Shown: positions 1-10,343, counted from the first letter of the stretch. The stretch: DNA of 64,000 bases from Thalassospira alkalitolerans (GCF_002115745.1 NZ_JFKB01000011.1:1-64000); one strand, 5' to 3'. Notes: generated by a model not told the origin, from the letters alone. Translations and numbers: made by a program.

Positions 1-571
1 GGGAATCCTGAATGTAAACACCGCCTAGGCTACAGTCAACACTTACACCCAGCACTAACTCAAACAAAATCTAGTTTAAGTTGCATATTTTTCGAAACTC
101 ATTTGGTTGTATATCTTATCATATTCACAACCAAGTGCTCGATTTACGCTGAAAAAAACAAAACTTTTCAAGCTTTTGCTCCGTAGATATTTTTGTTTAT
201 ACAATTTTTTCAATAGCTTATCATTGCACCACTTCTATGGCACGCTCAATCACCACACTAAACACCCAGAAAGACAACTTCCCCTAAAAGTTGTACTTCT
301 TGGCAAAAAAAACTTTCCCAAAGCACGACTTTGTTCGAAAAATAGCAATAAGCGCTACACATCAGATAAGTACGCACTTGTATTTACAGAGACTCGAGGA
401 CGTTTTTGTCTTGGATGCTATAAATAGGGCGAGATGAAAGCCTGTCGTCCCAGCTTGCCAAAATGCTTCAAGATTTAGATTTTCGGAAATCTGCATGCCA
501 ACTTCTTGGCGATATTGCCATCTTCTGTGGCAAGAATGCCAACTTCTCTGGCAAACGACAATACGAAAAAA
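1..571. other. AT-rich stretch with no supported gene
   Basis: This stretch is visibly richer in A and T than the rest of the window and holds no reading frame with a recognisable product. One open frame at 107-427 encodes a Leu/Phe/Lys/Ser-rich peptide with no domain character, and I treat it as chance. The stretch lies on the 3' side of a tRNA gene, a usual integration point for genomic islands, so it may be the edge of acquired DNA. No integrase and no duplicated tRNA end is visible. It closes with three small tandem hairpins. Confidence 0.6.
497..553. repeat. three tandem mini-hairpins downstream of the tRNA
   Basis: Three short inverted repeats follow each other with a period of 20-21 bases: GCCAA-CTTC-TTGGC (497-510), TTGCCA-TCTTCTG-TGGCAA (515-533) and TGCCA-ACTTCTC-TGGCA (537-553). 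Arms and loops are similar, so they look like copies of one unit. They lie directly after the 3' end of the tRNA on its strand and could be a processing or termination element. The role is unknown. Confidence 0.6.
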
Positions 572-648
572 TGGTAGGCCCGGAGGGACTTGAACCCCCA
601 ACCAGACCGTTATGAGCGGTCGGCTCTAACCAATTGAGCTACGGGCCC
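572..648 (-). tRNA. tRNA-Ile2 (CAU anticodon, lysidine type)
   Basis: The minus strand folds into a complete cloverleaf of 77 nt with encoded CCA end. The acceptor stem is GGGCCCG paired with CGGGCCU, with a G1-U72 wobble, and the T arm has GTTCAAGTC. The anticodon loop CTCATAA places CAU at 614-612. CAU could mean Met or Ile2. I prefer Ile2 because the acceptor has C4-G69 and C5-G68 and the anticodon stem has C29-G41, which are known TilS recognition features, and because the stem does not look like initiator tRNA. TilS would convert C34 to lysidine so that the tRNA reads AUA. Confidence 0.85.
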
Positions 649-660
649 CCGAGGGGAATA

Positions 661-691
661 GAAAAGACCGCGCCAAACATTTGGCGCGGTC
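661..691 (-). terminator. rpoD terminator
   Basis: On the minus strand GACCGCGCCAA pairs with TTGGCGCGGTC around a short loop and is followed by TTTTC. It lies 54 bases after the rpoD stop codon, before the tRNA gene. Confidence 0.8.
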
Positions 692-744
692 CCGAAAACT
701 AGCGATTTTCAGGCTAAGGTCAAGCCCGAACGTCGTTTGATTTC

Positions 745-2838
745 TTAATAATCGAGGAACGACCGCAATTTGCGCGAGCGTGACGGATGTTTAAGCTTGC
801 GCAGCGCCTTTGCCTCGATCTGACGGATACGTTCGCGGGTCACAGAAAACTGCTGACCGACTTCTTCGAGGGTATGATCCGTATTCATGCCGATACCAAA
901 ACGCATGCGCAGCACACGTTCCTCACGCGGGGTAAGGGAAGCCAGAACCCGCGTGGTCGTTTCACGCAAGTTTGCCTGGATCGCAGCATCAAGCGGCTGA
1001 ACCGCATTTTTATCCTCGATGAAATCACCAAGATGGCTGTCTTCCTCGTCCCCGATCGGGGTTTCGAGCGAGATCGGCTCTTTGGCGATTTTCAGAACCT
1101 TGCGAACCTTTTCAAGCGGCATCTGCAGTTTTTCAGCCAGCTCTTCCGGGGTCGGCTCCCGACCGATTTCATGCAACATCTGGCGCGACGTACGAACCAG
1201 CTTGTTGATGGTTTCGATCATGTGAACCGGAATACGGATCGTACGAGCCTGATCGGCGATAGAACGCGTGATCGCCTGACGGATCCACCAGGTCGCATAG
1301 GTCGAGAATTTATACCCACGGCGGTATTCAAATTTATCCACCGCCTTCATCAGGCCGATATTGCCTTCCTGAATAAGGTCAAGGAACTGAAGACCACGGT
1401 TGGTATATTTTTTGGCAATCGAAATCACAAGACGCAGGTTGGCCTCGATCATTTCTTTTTTCGCACGGCCTGCTTCGCGTTCGCCCTTGTTGACGACGCC
1501 ATAGACGCGACGGAATTCACCAATCGGCAAGCCAACCTCGGCCGAAACACCACCGACATTTTCACGCAATTGCGCGATTTCATCGGGATAGCGTTCGATA
1601 AAGAGTTTCCAACCCTTGCCCGGCAAAGCGCCAACGCGCTCCATCCAGTTCGGGTCGAGCTCATTGCCCTGATAGTGTTTGACGAAGTCCGGACGTTTGA
1701 TTTTGCAACGATCGGCAAAACGCAGCAGCTTGCCTTCAAGGCCAAGCAAACGGTTATTCAGGCCGGTCAGATGATCAAGGAGTTCCTCGATGCGGAAGTT
1801 GTTCAAATGAACATCTTCCATCAGATCGACCATCTCGTTTTTCAGCTTGTTGTAACGCTTTTCCGTCGCAGCCGGAACGCTTTCACCCTTGTTCATCGCA
1901 ACAAGGCGCTGTTCCTGTGCCTTGTGCAATTTCTCATAAGTCTTGGCGATCAGCTCGAACTTTTCAAGAACCTGCTCGGTCAGTTCCTCTTCCATCTTGG
2001 AAAGCGAAACATTGACCTTCTCATCATCGTCCTCGTCATCGTCGTCGTCGGTTTGTTCGCCCTCAGAAGTTTCAGAAGACTTTTCGGTTTCGTCCTCATC
2101 TTCTTCATCGTCAGAAGGAACACCGGTCGATTCGGGCGTTTCAGTTTCGGCTTCATCTTCATCGTCGTCGTCAGAAACAGCCTCGCCTTCAACAGCAGTG
2201 ACTTCAAGGTCTTCACCCTGCGCCGCGGCCCCTTCGGCTTCTTCACCTTCTTCTTCGCTTTGCTGGGCTGCGATTTCCGCATCCGGGCCACCGCCATAGG
2301 TGGTTTCCAGATCGATCACATCACGAAGCAGAAGATTGCCAGCCTGAAGCTGATCATGCCAGTTGACGATCGCACGGATGGTCAGCGGGGATTCGCAAAT
2401 CCCGCCAATCATCATGTCACGGCCTGCCTCGATACGCTTGGCAATGGCAATTTCGCCTTCACGCGACAGCAGTTCAACACTGCCCATCTCGCGCAGATAC
2501 ATCCGCACCGGATCATCGGTACGGCCAACATCATCGGCCGAAATATTGCCACTCGGATCAGCATCTTTGTCGTCGCTGTCATCCGAGTCGTCGCTATCCT
2601 CGCCATCGATAACATTGATGCCCATCTCGTTGAGATTGCTCATCACGTCTTCGATCTGCTCGGAAGAAAAATGCTCCGAAGGCAGGGCAGCGTTCAGTTC
2701 GTCAACCGAGATGTGGCCTTTCTCCTTGCCTTTGGCAATGAGCTTTTTGATGGCCGCCTTGTATGTATCGAGAAGAGGTCCGTCTGCGGTTTCAGAAGAG
2801 TTCTTTTTCTCTTCAGCGTTCGAAGTCTTAGACGACAT
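745..2838 (-). CDS. rpoD: RNA polymerase primary sigma factor RpoD (sigma-70)
   Basis: This is the housekeeping sigma factor of 697 residues that directs RNA polymerase to -35/-10 promoters. Region 1.1 is at about 20-75 and region 1.2 begins near [17 protein letters not shown] (109-125). Regions 2.1-2.4 include the [22 protein letters not shown] core (here [10 protein letters not shown]), and the C-terminal region 4.2 helix-turn-helix contains [20 protein letters not shown]. Residues about 186-273, in the variable non-conserved region, are almost entirely Asp/Glu with Ser and Thr, which is a long acidic insert. The ATG is preceded by GGGAAACGGGGAATAG, a usable ribosome site. dnaG lies 117 bp upstream on the same strand, as in the classical macromolecular synthesis operon. 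Confidence 0.98.
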   Translation of the reverse strand: MSSKTSNAEEKKNSSETADGPLLDTYKAAIKKLIAKGKEKGHISVDELNAALPSEHFSSEQIEDVMSNLNEMGINVIDGEDSDDSDDSDDKDADPSGNISADDVGRTDDPVRMYLREMGSVELLSREGEIAIAKRIEAGRDMMIGGICESPLTIRAIVNWHDQLQAGNLLLRDVIDLETTYGGGPDAEIAAQQSEEEGEEAEGAAAQGEDLEVTAVEGEAVSDDDDEDEAETETPESTGVPSDDEEDEDETEKSSETSEGEQTDDDDDEDDDEKVNVSLSKMEEELTEQVLEKFELIAKTYEKLHKAQEQRLVAMNKGESVPAATEKRYNKLKNEMVDLMEDVHLNNFRIEELLDHLTGLNNRLLGLEGKLLRFADRCKIKRPDFVKHYQGNELDPNWMERVGALPGKGWKLFIERYPDEIAQLRENVGGVSAEVGLPIGEFRRVYGVVNKGEREAGRAKKEMIEANLRLVISIAKKYTNRGLQFLDLIQEGNIGLMKAVDKFEYRRGYKFSTYATWWIRQAITRSIADQARTIRIPVHMIETINKLVRTSRQMLHEIGREPTPEELAEKLQMPLEKVRKVLKIAKEPISLETPIGDEEDSHLGDFIEDKNAVQPLDAAIQANLRETTTRVLASLTPREERVLRMRFGIGMNTDHTLEEVGQQFSVTRERIRQIEAKALRKLKHPSRSRKLRSFLDY

Positions 2839-2955
2839 CTATTCCCCGTTTCCCGCTGGGTACTATTCGTACCGTTGTTGTCCCACGCACTGTTTTTATC
2901 AGCGCAAATCACAAATAGCCCGAACGCCGATCCCACATACATCCGCATGCGTCGA

Positions 2956-4848
2956 TCAGTCGTCGAGCTTAAACACTTTTTCCCGGCGCCGGGCGAGGTC
3001 GTCGCGTCTATGCGAAAACCTTTCCCATTCTTCATCGCTGATATCTGCTGCCAACTGTCGGACGGCGTATTTTGCCTCTTCGTCCTCCAGGGAGCTTACA
3101 GCCATGGAAAAAACCTGTTCCCAACCCGCACGGGCCCGTTCAAGCGGCGTTTCGGGCTTGGCGAAAGCGGCGTGCGCCAAAATATCCGCACCAACCACCC
3201 GCAATACTGTCTCTGACAGCCCGTCGCGCTCCAAATAGGCCTTGATCGCATCAGTATCAAGTCCAGGATCACCATCAAGGAGCTTTAAAACGGCCCGACG
3301 AAGATTGTCAAGTTCAGAGTCAGCACAAGTGTAGATTCCGAGCCGTTCACCGACGTCATCATGCAAATGGGGATGATTTATCAGCGTTACCAGCAAAATA
3401 CAGTCCTGTACGGCACGGCGCTTTTGCATTGGCCGCTGCGACATGCCGGGCACGGCTTTTCCTGCTGGTTCCCAGAAATAGTCTTTTTTTCCGCTTTTGC
3501 CACCCTTGCTGAATTTTTTATTCTGGTAATTGCCACCACCTTGGCCGGAACGCGGCCCGTTGCCCTTGGAACGATCCCCCTTAAATAATTTCCAGACCCG
3601 GTCACGGAACATCGACTGATATTGCGATCTGACGGCTTCATCCCCGATCACCGAAACACGTTTCTGAATATCGGCCTCAAGGGCGGCACGCCGTTCAGGC
3701 GTGTCAATTGCACGCCCGGCAACATCAAGACGCCAAACCAGTTCGACCAGCGGCACCGATGTATCAAGAATTTTGCGGAAACTGGCAAACCCGTTTGGCG
3801 CCGCCATCAAACTGTCCGGGTCTTCGCCCTCGGGCAGGATCGAAAACAAAAGCGACTTTCCCGGGCGCAGGATTGGCAACGCACGCTCAGCAGCACGCAC
3901 AGCGGCGCGTTTGCCCGCTTCATCACCGTCAAGGCACAGGATCGGCTCATTAGCCATTTTCCAAAGTTCGCCGATCTGTTCTTCGGTCACCGCGGTCCCC
4001 AGTGGCGCCACCGCCCCGCGGAATCCGGCCCGATGCAGGGCGATCACATCCATATAGCCCTCGGTCACAATGATCGGCGCATCGTGCTGGCTGGCTTCGC
4101 GGGCCTGTGGCAGGCCATAAAGCAACCGCCCCTTGTGAAACAGCGGTGTATCCGGACTGTTAAGGTATTTGGGCTTGGTATCGCCCATCACACGTCCGCC
4201 AAAGGCCACAACCCGCCCGCGCCGATCCAAAATAGGGAACATCACCCGTCCGCGGAATCGGTCATAGGTTTGCCGATCGCGATCTTCGGGTTCGATCAGA
4301 AGCCCGGCTTCAACCATCAGGGTTTCGTCGAATTCCTCGCGCTTGAGGGCTGCTTTTAAGGCACCGCGATTATCCGGCGCATAGCCAAGCCGGAATTCGG
4401 ACATCGTTTTGTCGTCAAGGCCGCGACGATGGAAGTAATCAAGTCCTTCGCGCCCTTCGGGCATACGCAGCACGCGTTCGTAAAACGCACAGGCCGCTTC
4501 CATGACTTCGTATAGCGTCTTGGCCTTTTTTTCGCGTTCCTGGGCTTCACGCGACGGTTTGGGCACATCCATGCCAACCTGATTGGCCAGCACCTCGACC
4601 GCCTCGACAAACGTCAGGCCACGGGTATTCATCATAAAACTGATGACATCCCCATGCGCACCACAACCAAAGCAGTGGTAAAAGCCTTTTTGTTCGTTGA
4701 CCGTGAAGGATGGGGATTTTTCGGAATGGAACGGACACAGCCCGGAATATTCCCGGCCGCGCTTGATCAGCTTCACCGACGTACCGACAATATCGGCCAG
4801 CCCGACGCGCGCCCGCAGATCGTCAAGGAACGACTGGGGAAAGCTCAT
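2956..4848 (-). CDS. dnaG: DNA primase DnaG
   Basis: This 630-residue primase makes RNA primers at the replication fork. The N-terminal zinc finger shows the CHC2 pattern (CPFH near 38, then HCFGCG near 58-63). The TOPRIM core shows VTEGYMDVIAL and CLDGDEAGKRAA, the acidic metal-binding motifs. A Gly/Lys/Ser/Asn-rich linker near 430-455 joins the catalytic core to the C-terminal DnaB-interacting region. The length is normal for the family. The gene lies between yqeY and rpoD, and the same order occurs in many Alphaproteobacteria. The upstream yqeY is a domain often tied to this operon. Confidence 0.98.
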   Translation of the reverse strand: MSFPQSFLDDLRARVGLADIVGTSVKLIKRGREYSGLCPFHSEKSPSFTVNEQKGFYHCFGCGAHGDVISFMMNTRGLTFVEAVEVLANQVGMDVPKPSREAQEREKKAKTLYEVMEAACAFYERVLRMPEGREGLDYFHRRGLDDKTMSEFRLGYAPDNRGALKAALKREEFDETLMVEAGLLIEPEDRDRQTYDRFRGRVMFPILDRRGRVVAFGGRVMGDTKPKYLNSPDTPLFHKGRLLYGLPQAREASQHDAPIIVTEGYMDVIALHRAGFRGAVAPLGTAVTEEQIGELWKMANEPILCLDGDEAGKRAAVRAAERALPILRPGKSLLFSILPEGEDPDSLMAAPNGFASFRKILDTSVPLVELVWRLDVAGRAIDTPERRAALEADIQKRVSVIGDEAVRSQYQSMFRDRVWKLFKGDRSKGNGPRSGQGGGNYQNKKFSKGGKSGKKDYFWEPAGKAVPGMSQRPMQKRRAVQDCILLVTLINHPHLHDDVGERLGIYTCADSELDNLRRAVLKLLDGDPGLDTDAIKAYLERDGLSETVLRVVGADILAHAAFAKPETPLERARAGWEQVFSMAVSSLEDEEAKYAVRQLAADISDEEWERFSHRRDDLARRREKVFKLDD

Positions 4849-4934
4849 GATTGTCCCGATCCCGTGATCACATTAATCCAAGCCCCTTGTGACCCTTTTA
4901 TTGATTCTCATCGGAATCCGGGCTTTGGGACGAC

Positions 4935-4966
4935 GAAAGCCGGACGATTTTACACGCCCGGCTTTC
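4935..4966 (-). terminator. stem-loop after yqeY
   Basis: GAAAGCCGG (4935-4943) pairs with CCGGCTTTC (4958-4966) in the yqeY-dnaG gap. There is no clear T-run after it on the minus strand, so it may be a weak or Rho-assisted terminator or only an mRNA-stabilising hairpin. Confidence 0.35.
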
Positions 4967-4990
4967 AATAAAAAATTTAAATTCTCGAAA

Positions 4991-5446
4991 TCAGCCGAGA
5001 AGTTTTTTCGCAACACCACCAGCTTTGCCAAAATCCATGCAACTGGCATATTGTTCGCGAAGTGCTGCCATTGTCCGGCCCATATCCTTTAAGCAGGTCG
5101 CCCCAAGATCGGTAACAGCAGCTTTAACAGCCGCCTCGATCTCTTCGTCGGACATCTGCTTGGGCAGGAACCGTTCAATCACACCGATTTCCGAAGCTTC
5201 CTGCGCGGCAAGTTCGGGGCGATTGCCCTTGGTGTACATTTCAATGCTTTCACGACGCTGTTTGACCATCGCCTGCAGCAAGGTCAAAATTTCTTCGTCG
5301 GGAATACCATCTGTGTTCCCTTCGCCGCGTGCCGCAATATCGCGTTCTTTAAGTGCCGCCAAGATCAGGCGCACGGTCGTCACGGATACGGCATCCTTTG
5401 CGAGGACGGCCTTTTTCAAAGCGTCTCTGAGCTGCGATCGCAGCAT
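4991..5446 (-). CDS. GatB/YqeY domain protein
   Basis: The protein has 151 residues and is a stand-alone YqeY domain, related to the tail of the GatB subunit of tRNA amidotransferase. It is predicted to be an all-helical tRNA-binding protein of unsettled function. The typical start MLRSQLRDALKKAVLAKD and the mid-section IPDEEILTLLQAMVKQRRESIEMY are family signatures, and it ends with FGKAGGVAKKLLG, close to the usual C-terminus. The open frame runs further upstream to 5680, but the family N-terminus fixes the start at 5446. It is the first gene of the yqeY-dnaG-rpoD run and is divergent from carA. Confidence 0.93.
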   Translation of the reverse strand: MLRSQLRDALKKAVLAKDAVSVTTVRLILAALKERDIAARGEGNTDGIPDEEILTLLQAMVKQRRESIEMYTKGNRPELAAQEASEIGVIERFLPKQMSDEEIEAAVKAAVTDLGATCLKDMGRTMAALREQYASCMDFGKAGGVAKKLLG

Positions 5447-5811
5447 GGCATATCTCTGATTCTGTGGAAGAAAGGAGCGAACATACCGCAAAACCGTGAT
5501 GTAAGCAAAGAAAACCTTGCTGCGTAACACCTTGATTTTAAACGATAAATAAAAGTTTGGATGCGTTCTTGACAGCGCAGCGCGACTCCCGTAGACATCC
5601 GCCAATTTGCCCGCCGGGATAAGGATTTGCCTTGTTTTCAGCATATTTAACCGACGCCTACTGGTGTTTCGGCAAATCATGCTGAAAACACCTTGTCATG
5701 TTCGCATGCCCGATATGCAAGGGAATTAGGCTGATTCTCTCGGCCTGTTCGTAATTTTTATATATAAAGACTCCGTGTCTCACCGTGGAAAGATCGAAAG
5801 GACATTTGCCA
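5447..5811. other. divergent yqeY/carA control region
   Basis: No gene is supported in this gap of 365 bp. It has to hold the promoters for yqeY (minus) and carA (plus). TTGACA at about 5569 could serve as a plus -35 element, but no convincing -10 pairs with it. The run TATATA just before 5770 is a candidate -10 close to carA. The main feature is the set of complementary segments at 5623-5689, listed separately. Confidence 0.5.
5623..5689 (+). promoter_or_regulatory. A-B-A'-B' complementary segments in the carA leader
   Basis: Segment A GATTTGCC (5623-5630) is the exact complement of A' GGCAAATC (5670-5677). Segment B TGTTTTCAGCAT (5632-5643) is the exact complement of B' ATGCTGAAAACA (5678-5689). 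The order is A-B-A'-B', so the 8-bp and 12-bp helices cannot both form fully with the observed spacers of 1, 26 and 0 nt. This is the layout of a two-state RNA switch. Equally it could be a DNA site read by a protein. It lies 122 bp before carA, so control of carbamoyl-phosphate synthesis is the obvious guess; yqeY on the other strand is the alternative. Confidence 0.5.
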
Positions 5812-6978
5812 ATGTCAGCGCCCACGCACACCCCGCCTCCTGGTGCTTCTGCCGTTCTGGTACTAGCCGATGGTTCTGTTTTCTGGGGACGAGGCGCCGG
5901 TGCCCGAGGAGAAGTGGTTGGTGAAGTTTGCTTCAACACCTCGATCACGGGCTATCAGGAAATCATGACCGACCCGTCCTATGCCGGCCAGATGATCACC
6001 TTTACTTTCCCCCATATCGGTAATGTCGGCGTCAATGACGAGGATATTGAAAATACCCTTCCCGTCGCCCTTGGCTGCATCCTGCGCCAGGACATCACCG
6101 AACCGTCAAACTATCGCGCACAGGGTCATTTCAATGACTGGCTGGTCAAACACGGCCGTATCGGCATTACCGGCGTCGACACCCGCCGCCTGACCAAACG
6201 CATCCGTAATGAAGGCGCGCCAAACGGGGTAATTTGCCACAACCCGGATGGCACGTTTGATATTGATGCGCTGATTGCCAAGGCCAATGAATGGCCGGGC
6301 CTTGAAGGCATGGATCTGGCGAAAGACAATAGCTGCACCGAAGGATACGACTGGGATCAGGCGCTGTGGACCCGCGAAGGCGGTTACGGCAAACTGGGCA
6401 ATGCCAAACACCATGTCGTTGCCATTGATTACGGTGTCAAACGCAATATCCTGCGCAATCTGGCCGCCCTTGATTGCAAAGTATCGGTTGTTCCGGCAAC
6501 CACCAGCGCCGAGGCAATCCTTGCGATGAACCCGGATGGGGTATTCCTGTCGAACGGCCCCGGTGATCCTGCGGCCACAGGCGAATATGCTGTGCCGACC
6601 ATCCAGAAACTGATCGCCAGCGGCAAACCGGTTTTCGGCATCTGCCTTGGTCATCAGATGATGGCACTGGCCCTTGGGGCAAAAACCCTGAAAATGGAAG
6701 TCGGCCATCGTGGTGCAAACCACCCGGTCAAGGATACCACCACCGGAGTTGTCGAGATCACCAGCCAGAACCACGGCTTTGTGGTCGACAAGGACAGCCT
6801 GCCTGACACCGTCGAAGCAACCCATTTCTCGCTGTTTGACGGATCACTTGCCGGGCTTCGCGTCAAAGACAAGCCGGTCTTTGCGGTCCAATACCATCCG
6901 GAAGCATCCCCGGGCCCGCATGACAGCCACTACCTGTTCAAACGTTTCGTTGGTCTGATCGAAGACGCCAAAGCCTGA
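5812..6978 (+). CDS. carA: carbamoyl-phosphate synthase small subunit (glutaminase)
   Basis: CarA releases ammonia from glutamine and passes it to CarB for carbamoyl phosphate, the precursor of arginine and pyrimidines. The N-terminal CPSase domain has VLVLADGSVFWGRGAG and FNTSITGYQEIMTDPSY. The C-terminal class I amidotransferase domain has the nucleophile Cys in FGICLGHQMMAL and the His/Glu pair in YHPEASPGPHDS. An in-frame GTG exists at 5785, but GAAAGGA at 5796-5802 is ideally spaced for the ATG at 5812, which gives 388 residues. carB follows after 90 bp. Confidence 0.96.
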   Translation: MSAPTHTPPPGASAVLVLADGSVFWGRGAGARGEVVGEVCFNTSITGYQEIMTDPSYAGQMITFTFPHIGNVGVNDEDIENTLPVALGCILRQDITEPSNYRAQGHFNDWLVKHGRIGITGVDTRRLTKRIRNEGAPNGVICHNPDGTFDIDALIAKANEWPGLEGMDLAKDNSCTEGYDWDQALWTREGGYGKLGNAKHHVVAIDYGVKRNILRNLAALDCKVSVVPATTSAEAILAMNPDGVFLSNGPGDPAATGEYAVPTIQKLIASGKPVFGICLGHQMMALALGAKTLKMEVGHRGANHPVKDTTTGVVEITSQNHGFVVDKDSLPDTVEATHFSLFDGSLAGLRVKDKPVFAVQYHPEASPGPHDSHYLFKRFVGLIEDAKA

Positions 6979-7068
6979 TAGCGCGAAAGTGTCAGCGACA
7001 AGCGATTAACGGACTTAATTTCGGGCGGTGCAGCCATTGCGCCCGCCACGCCAAAAGCGGAAGAAGAC

Positions 7069-10000
7069 ATGCCGAAACGTACAGATATCAAATCCATCCT
7101 AATCATCGGCGCCGGCCCGATTGTGATCGGTCAGGCTTGCGAGTTCGATTATTCTGGTGCCCAGGCCTGCAAAGCCCTGAAAGAGGAAGGCTATCGCGTC
7201 ATTCTGGTCAATTCGAACCCGGCGACCATCATGACCGATCCGAACCTGGCCGATGCCACCTATATCGAGCCGATCACCCCGGAAATGGTCGCCAAGATCA
7301 TCGAAAAAGAACGCCCGGACGTTCTTTTGCCGACCATGGGCGGACAAACTGCACTGAATACCGCACTTGCGCTTTATGACGACGGCACGCTTGAAAAATA
7401 CAACGTCGAGATGATCGGTGCGAAAAAGCACGTGATTGAAAAAGCCGAAGATCGTCAGCTTTTCCGCGAAGCCATGGACAAGATCGGCCTTGAAAGCGCG
7501 CGCTCTGCCATGGTGCGCACCTTTGAAGAAGCCGTTGTTGCCCTTGAAACAACAGGCCTTCCTGCCATCATCCGCCCAAGCTTTACCCTTGGCGGTGAAG
7601 GCGGCGGCATTGCCTATAACCGCGAAGAATTTGAACAAATTGTTCGCAACGGTTTGGCGATTTCGCCGACCCACACGGTTCTGGTCGAAGAATCCATTCT
7701 TGGCTGGAAAGAATACGAGATGGAAGTCGTTCGCGATCATGCAGATAACTGCATCATCATCTGTTCGATTGAAAACGTTGACCCGATGGGCATCCATACC
7801 GGCGACTCGATCACTGTCGCCCCGGCACTGACCCTGACGGACAAGGAATACCAGATCATGCGTAACGCCTCCTTGGCGGTTCTGCGCGAGATCGGTGTGG
7901 ATACCGGCGGATCAAACGTTCAGTTCGCGGTCAATCCCGATGATGGCCGTTTAATCGTCATTGAAATGAACCCGCGCGTTTCGCGTTCCTCGGCACTGGC
8001 ATCAAAGGCAACCGGTTTCCCGATTGCCAAAATCGCGGCCAAACTGGCTGTTGGCTATACGCTTGATGAACTTGATAACGACATTACCGGTGTGACCCCG
8101 GCATCGTTCGAGCCGACCATCGATTACGTTGTGACCAAAATTCCGCGCTTCACCTTTGAAAAGTTCCCCGGCGCACAGGCGCTTTTGGGAACGGCCATGA
8201 AATCGGTCGGCGAAGCCATGTCGATTGGCGGATCCTTTGCCGAAAGCCTTCAAAAAGGCCTGCGGTCGATGGAAACAGGCCTGACCGGCCTTAACGAAGT
8301 CAAGATTGACGGCGCACCGGACAAGGCAGCGATCCGCGCAAAACTGTCTCAACCGATGCCATTTCGCATTCTTTACGCCGCACAGGCGTTCCGCCATGGC
8401 ATGACCGTTGCCGAAATCCATTCCGCCACCAAATTCGATCCCTGGTATCTGCGTCAGATCGAAACCCTGGTCGCCGAAGAAGAAAAAATACGCGCCAGTG
8501 GCCTGCCGAAAGAAAAGCAGGAATTCCTGCGCCTGAAGAAACTTGGTTTCTCGGACGCCCGTTTGGCAGAACTGGTCGGCATGGAAGAAGACGATGTCCG
8601 TGCTGCGCGCCAGGCAATGAACCTGCGCCCGGTTTACAAACGCATTGATACCTGTGCCGCCGAATTCCCGTCGCGCACGTCCTATATGTATTCGATGTAT
8701 GAAGGCGACGGGTTCTTTGAGCCGGAAAACGAAGCCGAAGTCACGGATCGCAAAAAAGTCATCATTCTTGGCGGTGGACCGAACCGTATCGGTCAGGGCA
8801 TCGAATTCGATTATTGCTGTGTCCACGCGGCCTATGCACTGCGTGAAACCGGCATCGAAGCCATCATGGTCAACTGCAACCCGGAAACGGTTTCAACCGA
8901 CTATGACACCTCGGACCGTCTGTATTTCGAACCCCTGACCGCCGAAGACGTGATCGAGCTGTGCCAGTTGGAACAAACCAATGGCGAACTGCTTGGTGTG
9001 ATTGTGCAGTATGGCGGACAGACCCCGCTTAAACTGTCAGCAGCCCTTGAAAAAGCAGGCATTCCGATCCTTGGCACCAGCCCTGACAGCATCGACCTTG
9101 CCGAAGACCGCGACCGTTTCCAGGAACTGATCCACAAGCTGGGCCTGAAACAACCGGCCAACGGTATCGCACGTTCGGTCGACCAAGCCGTCACCATTGC
9201 CGAAAGCATCGGTTACCCGATTGTCATCCGGCCAAGCTATGTTCTTGGCGGGCGGGCAATGGAAATTGTTCACACCACCGAAGACTTGCTGCGCTACATG
9301 ACCGAAGCCGTTCAGGTATCGGGCAAAAGCCCGGTTCTGATCGACAGCTTCCTTCAGGATGCGATCGAAATTGACGCCGATGCGGTTTCAGATGGCGAAA
9401 ACGTCTTTGTGGCCGGCATCATGCAACATATCGAAGAAGCCGGCATCCATTCCGGGGACTCCGCCTGTTCGCTGCCACCCTACTCGCTCGATCAGGATAT
9501 GATCGACCGCCTCAAGGCGCAGACCGTTCAACTGGCCCATGCGCTTAACGTTGTCGGCCTGATGAACGTTCAGTTCGCGATCAAGGATGATGTCATCTAT
9601 CTGATCGAGGTAAATCCGCGCGCCTCGCGGACGGTTCCGTTCGTTGCCAAGGCAACCGGCAATCCGATTGCCAAGATCGGCGCGCGTATCATGGCAGGTG
9701 AAAAACTTACGGACTTCAAAATCAACGAAGGCCCGTTCAAACATATCGCCGTCAAGGAAGCCGTCCTTCCGTTCAACCGCTTCCCGGGTGTTGATACCTT
9801 GCTTGGCCCGGAAATGCGTTCAACCGGCGAAGTCATGGGGCTTGATACCGATTTCGGTCGCGCCTTTGCCAAGGCCCAGATGGCTGCGGGCCACGACCTT
9901 CCGCAATCGGGCAAGATCTTTATCTCGGTTAAAGGTCATGACAAACCGGCCGCCGTTCAACTTGCACGCGACGCGATTGCGCTTGGCTTTGCCATCGTCG

Positions 10001-10311
10001 CAACCCATGGCACCGCCGAAGCTCTTGAAAAAGAAGGGCTGGACGTCACCCCGGTCAATAAGGTACAGGAAGGACGTCCCCATATCGTGGACATGATGAA
10101 GAACGGTGATATCAACCTGGTATTCAATACCACCGAGAGCAAGCAGGCCGTGGTCGACAGTTTCTCGATCCGGCGGACGGCTCTGACCAATGATATTCCG
10201 TACTACACCACGATTGCCGGCGCACGCGCCACATTGCGTGCCATCGACAACCTGCAACGCGGAGCACTTGCAGTGCGGCCCGTTCAGGAATATCTTGGGG
10301 ATGAATACTGA
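7069..10311 (+). CDS. carB: carbamoyl-phosphate synthase large subunit
   Basis: CarB (1080 residues) makes carbamoyl phosphate from ammonia, bicarbonate and two ATP. Two homologous halves are visible. The first begins [23 protein letters not shown] and the second begins [22 protein letters not shown] near residue 563; each carries an ATP-grasp domain with [16 protein letters not shown] or [16 protein letters not shown]. The last 140 residues form the MGS-like allosteric domain ([22 protein letters not shown]), where UMP or ornithine binds in known enzymes. The length is full and nothing is broken. It is cotranscribed with carA and ends at a strong stem-loop before greA. Confidence 0.98.
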   Translation: MPKRTDIKSILIIGAGPIVIGQACEFDYSGAQACKALKEEGYRVILVNSNPATIMTDPNLADATYIEPITPEMVAKIIEKERPDVLLPTMGGQTALNTALALYDDGTLEKYNVEMIGAKKHVIEKAEDRQLFREAMDKIGLESARSAMVRTFEEAVVALETTGLPAIIRPSFTLGGEGGGIAYNREEFEQIVRNGLAISPTHTVLVEESILGWKEYEMEVVRDHADNCIIICSIENVDPMGIHTGDSITVAPALTLTDKEYQIMRNASLAVLREIGVDTGGSNVQFAVNPDDGRLIVIEMNPRVSRSSALASKATGFPIAKIAAKLAVGYTLDELDNDITGVTPASFEPTIDYVVTKIPRFTFEKFPGAQALLGTAMKSVGEAMSIGGSFAESLQKGLRSMETGLTGLNEVKIDGAPDKAAIRAKLSQPMPFRILYAAQAFRHGMTVAEIHSATKFDPWYLRQIETLVAEEEKIRASGLPKEKQEFLRLKKLGFSDARLAELVGMEEDDVRAARQAMNLRPVYKRIDTCAAEFPSRTSYMYSMYEGDGFFEPENEAEVTDRKKVIILGGGPNRIGQGIEFDYCCVHAAYALRETGIEAIMVNCNPETVSTDYDTSDRLYFEPLTAEDVIELCQLEQTNGELLGVIVQYGGQTPLKLSAALEKAGIPILGTSPDSIDLAEDRDRFQELIHKLGLKQPANGIARSVDQAVTIAESIGYPIVIRPSYVLGGRAMEIVHTTEDLLRYMTEAVQVSGKSPVLIDSFLQDAIEIDADAVSDGENVFVAGIMQHIEEAGIHSGDSACSLPPYSLDQDMIDRLKAQTVQLAHALNVVGLMNVQFAIKDDVIYLIEVNPRASRTVPFVAKATGNPIAKIGARIMAGEKLTDFKINEGPFKHIAVKEAVLPFNRFPGVDTLLGPEMRSTGEVMGLDTDFGRAFAKAQMAAGHDLPQSGKIFISVKGHDKPAAVQLARDAIALGFAIVATHGTAEALEKEGLDVTPVNKVQEGRPHIVDMMKNGDINLVFNTTESKQAVVDSFSIRRTALTNDIPYYTTIAGARATLRAIDNLQRGALAVRPVQEYLGDEY

Positions 10312-10343
10312 GGTTCGCTTCCGAACCCGACCAAAGAGTTTAG

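Noticed and set aside
107..427. 106-codon frame in the AT-rich left end
   Set aside because: The composition is random-looking, there is no good ribosome site and no recognisable family.
572..648. Initiator or elongator tRNA-Met
   Set aside because: The CAU anticodon allows it, but the G1-U72, C4-G69, C5-G68 and C29-G41 pattern fits TilS-modified tRNA-Ile2 better; not fully excluded.
787..3216. 809-codon open frame on plus, antisense to rpoD and dnaG
   Set aside because: It spans two well-supported minus genes and has no domain; the frame stays open through the codon bias of the real genes.
5416..5598. Short minus frame upstream of yqeY
   Set aside because: It overlaps the yqeY start in another frame and has no features.
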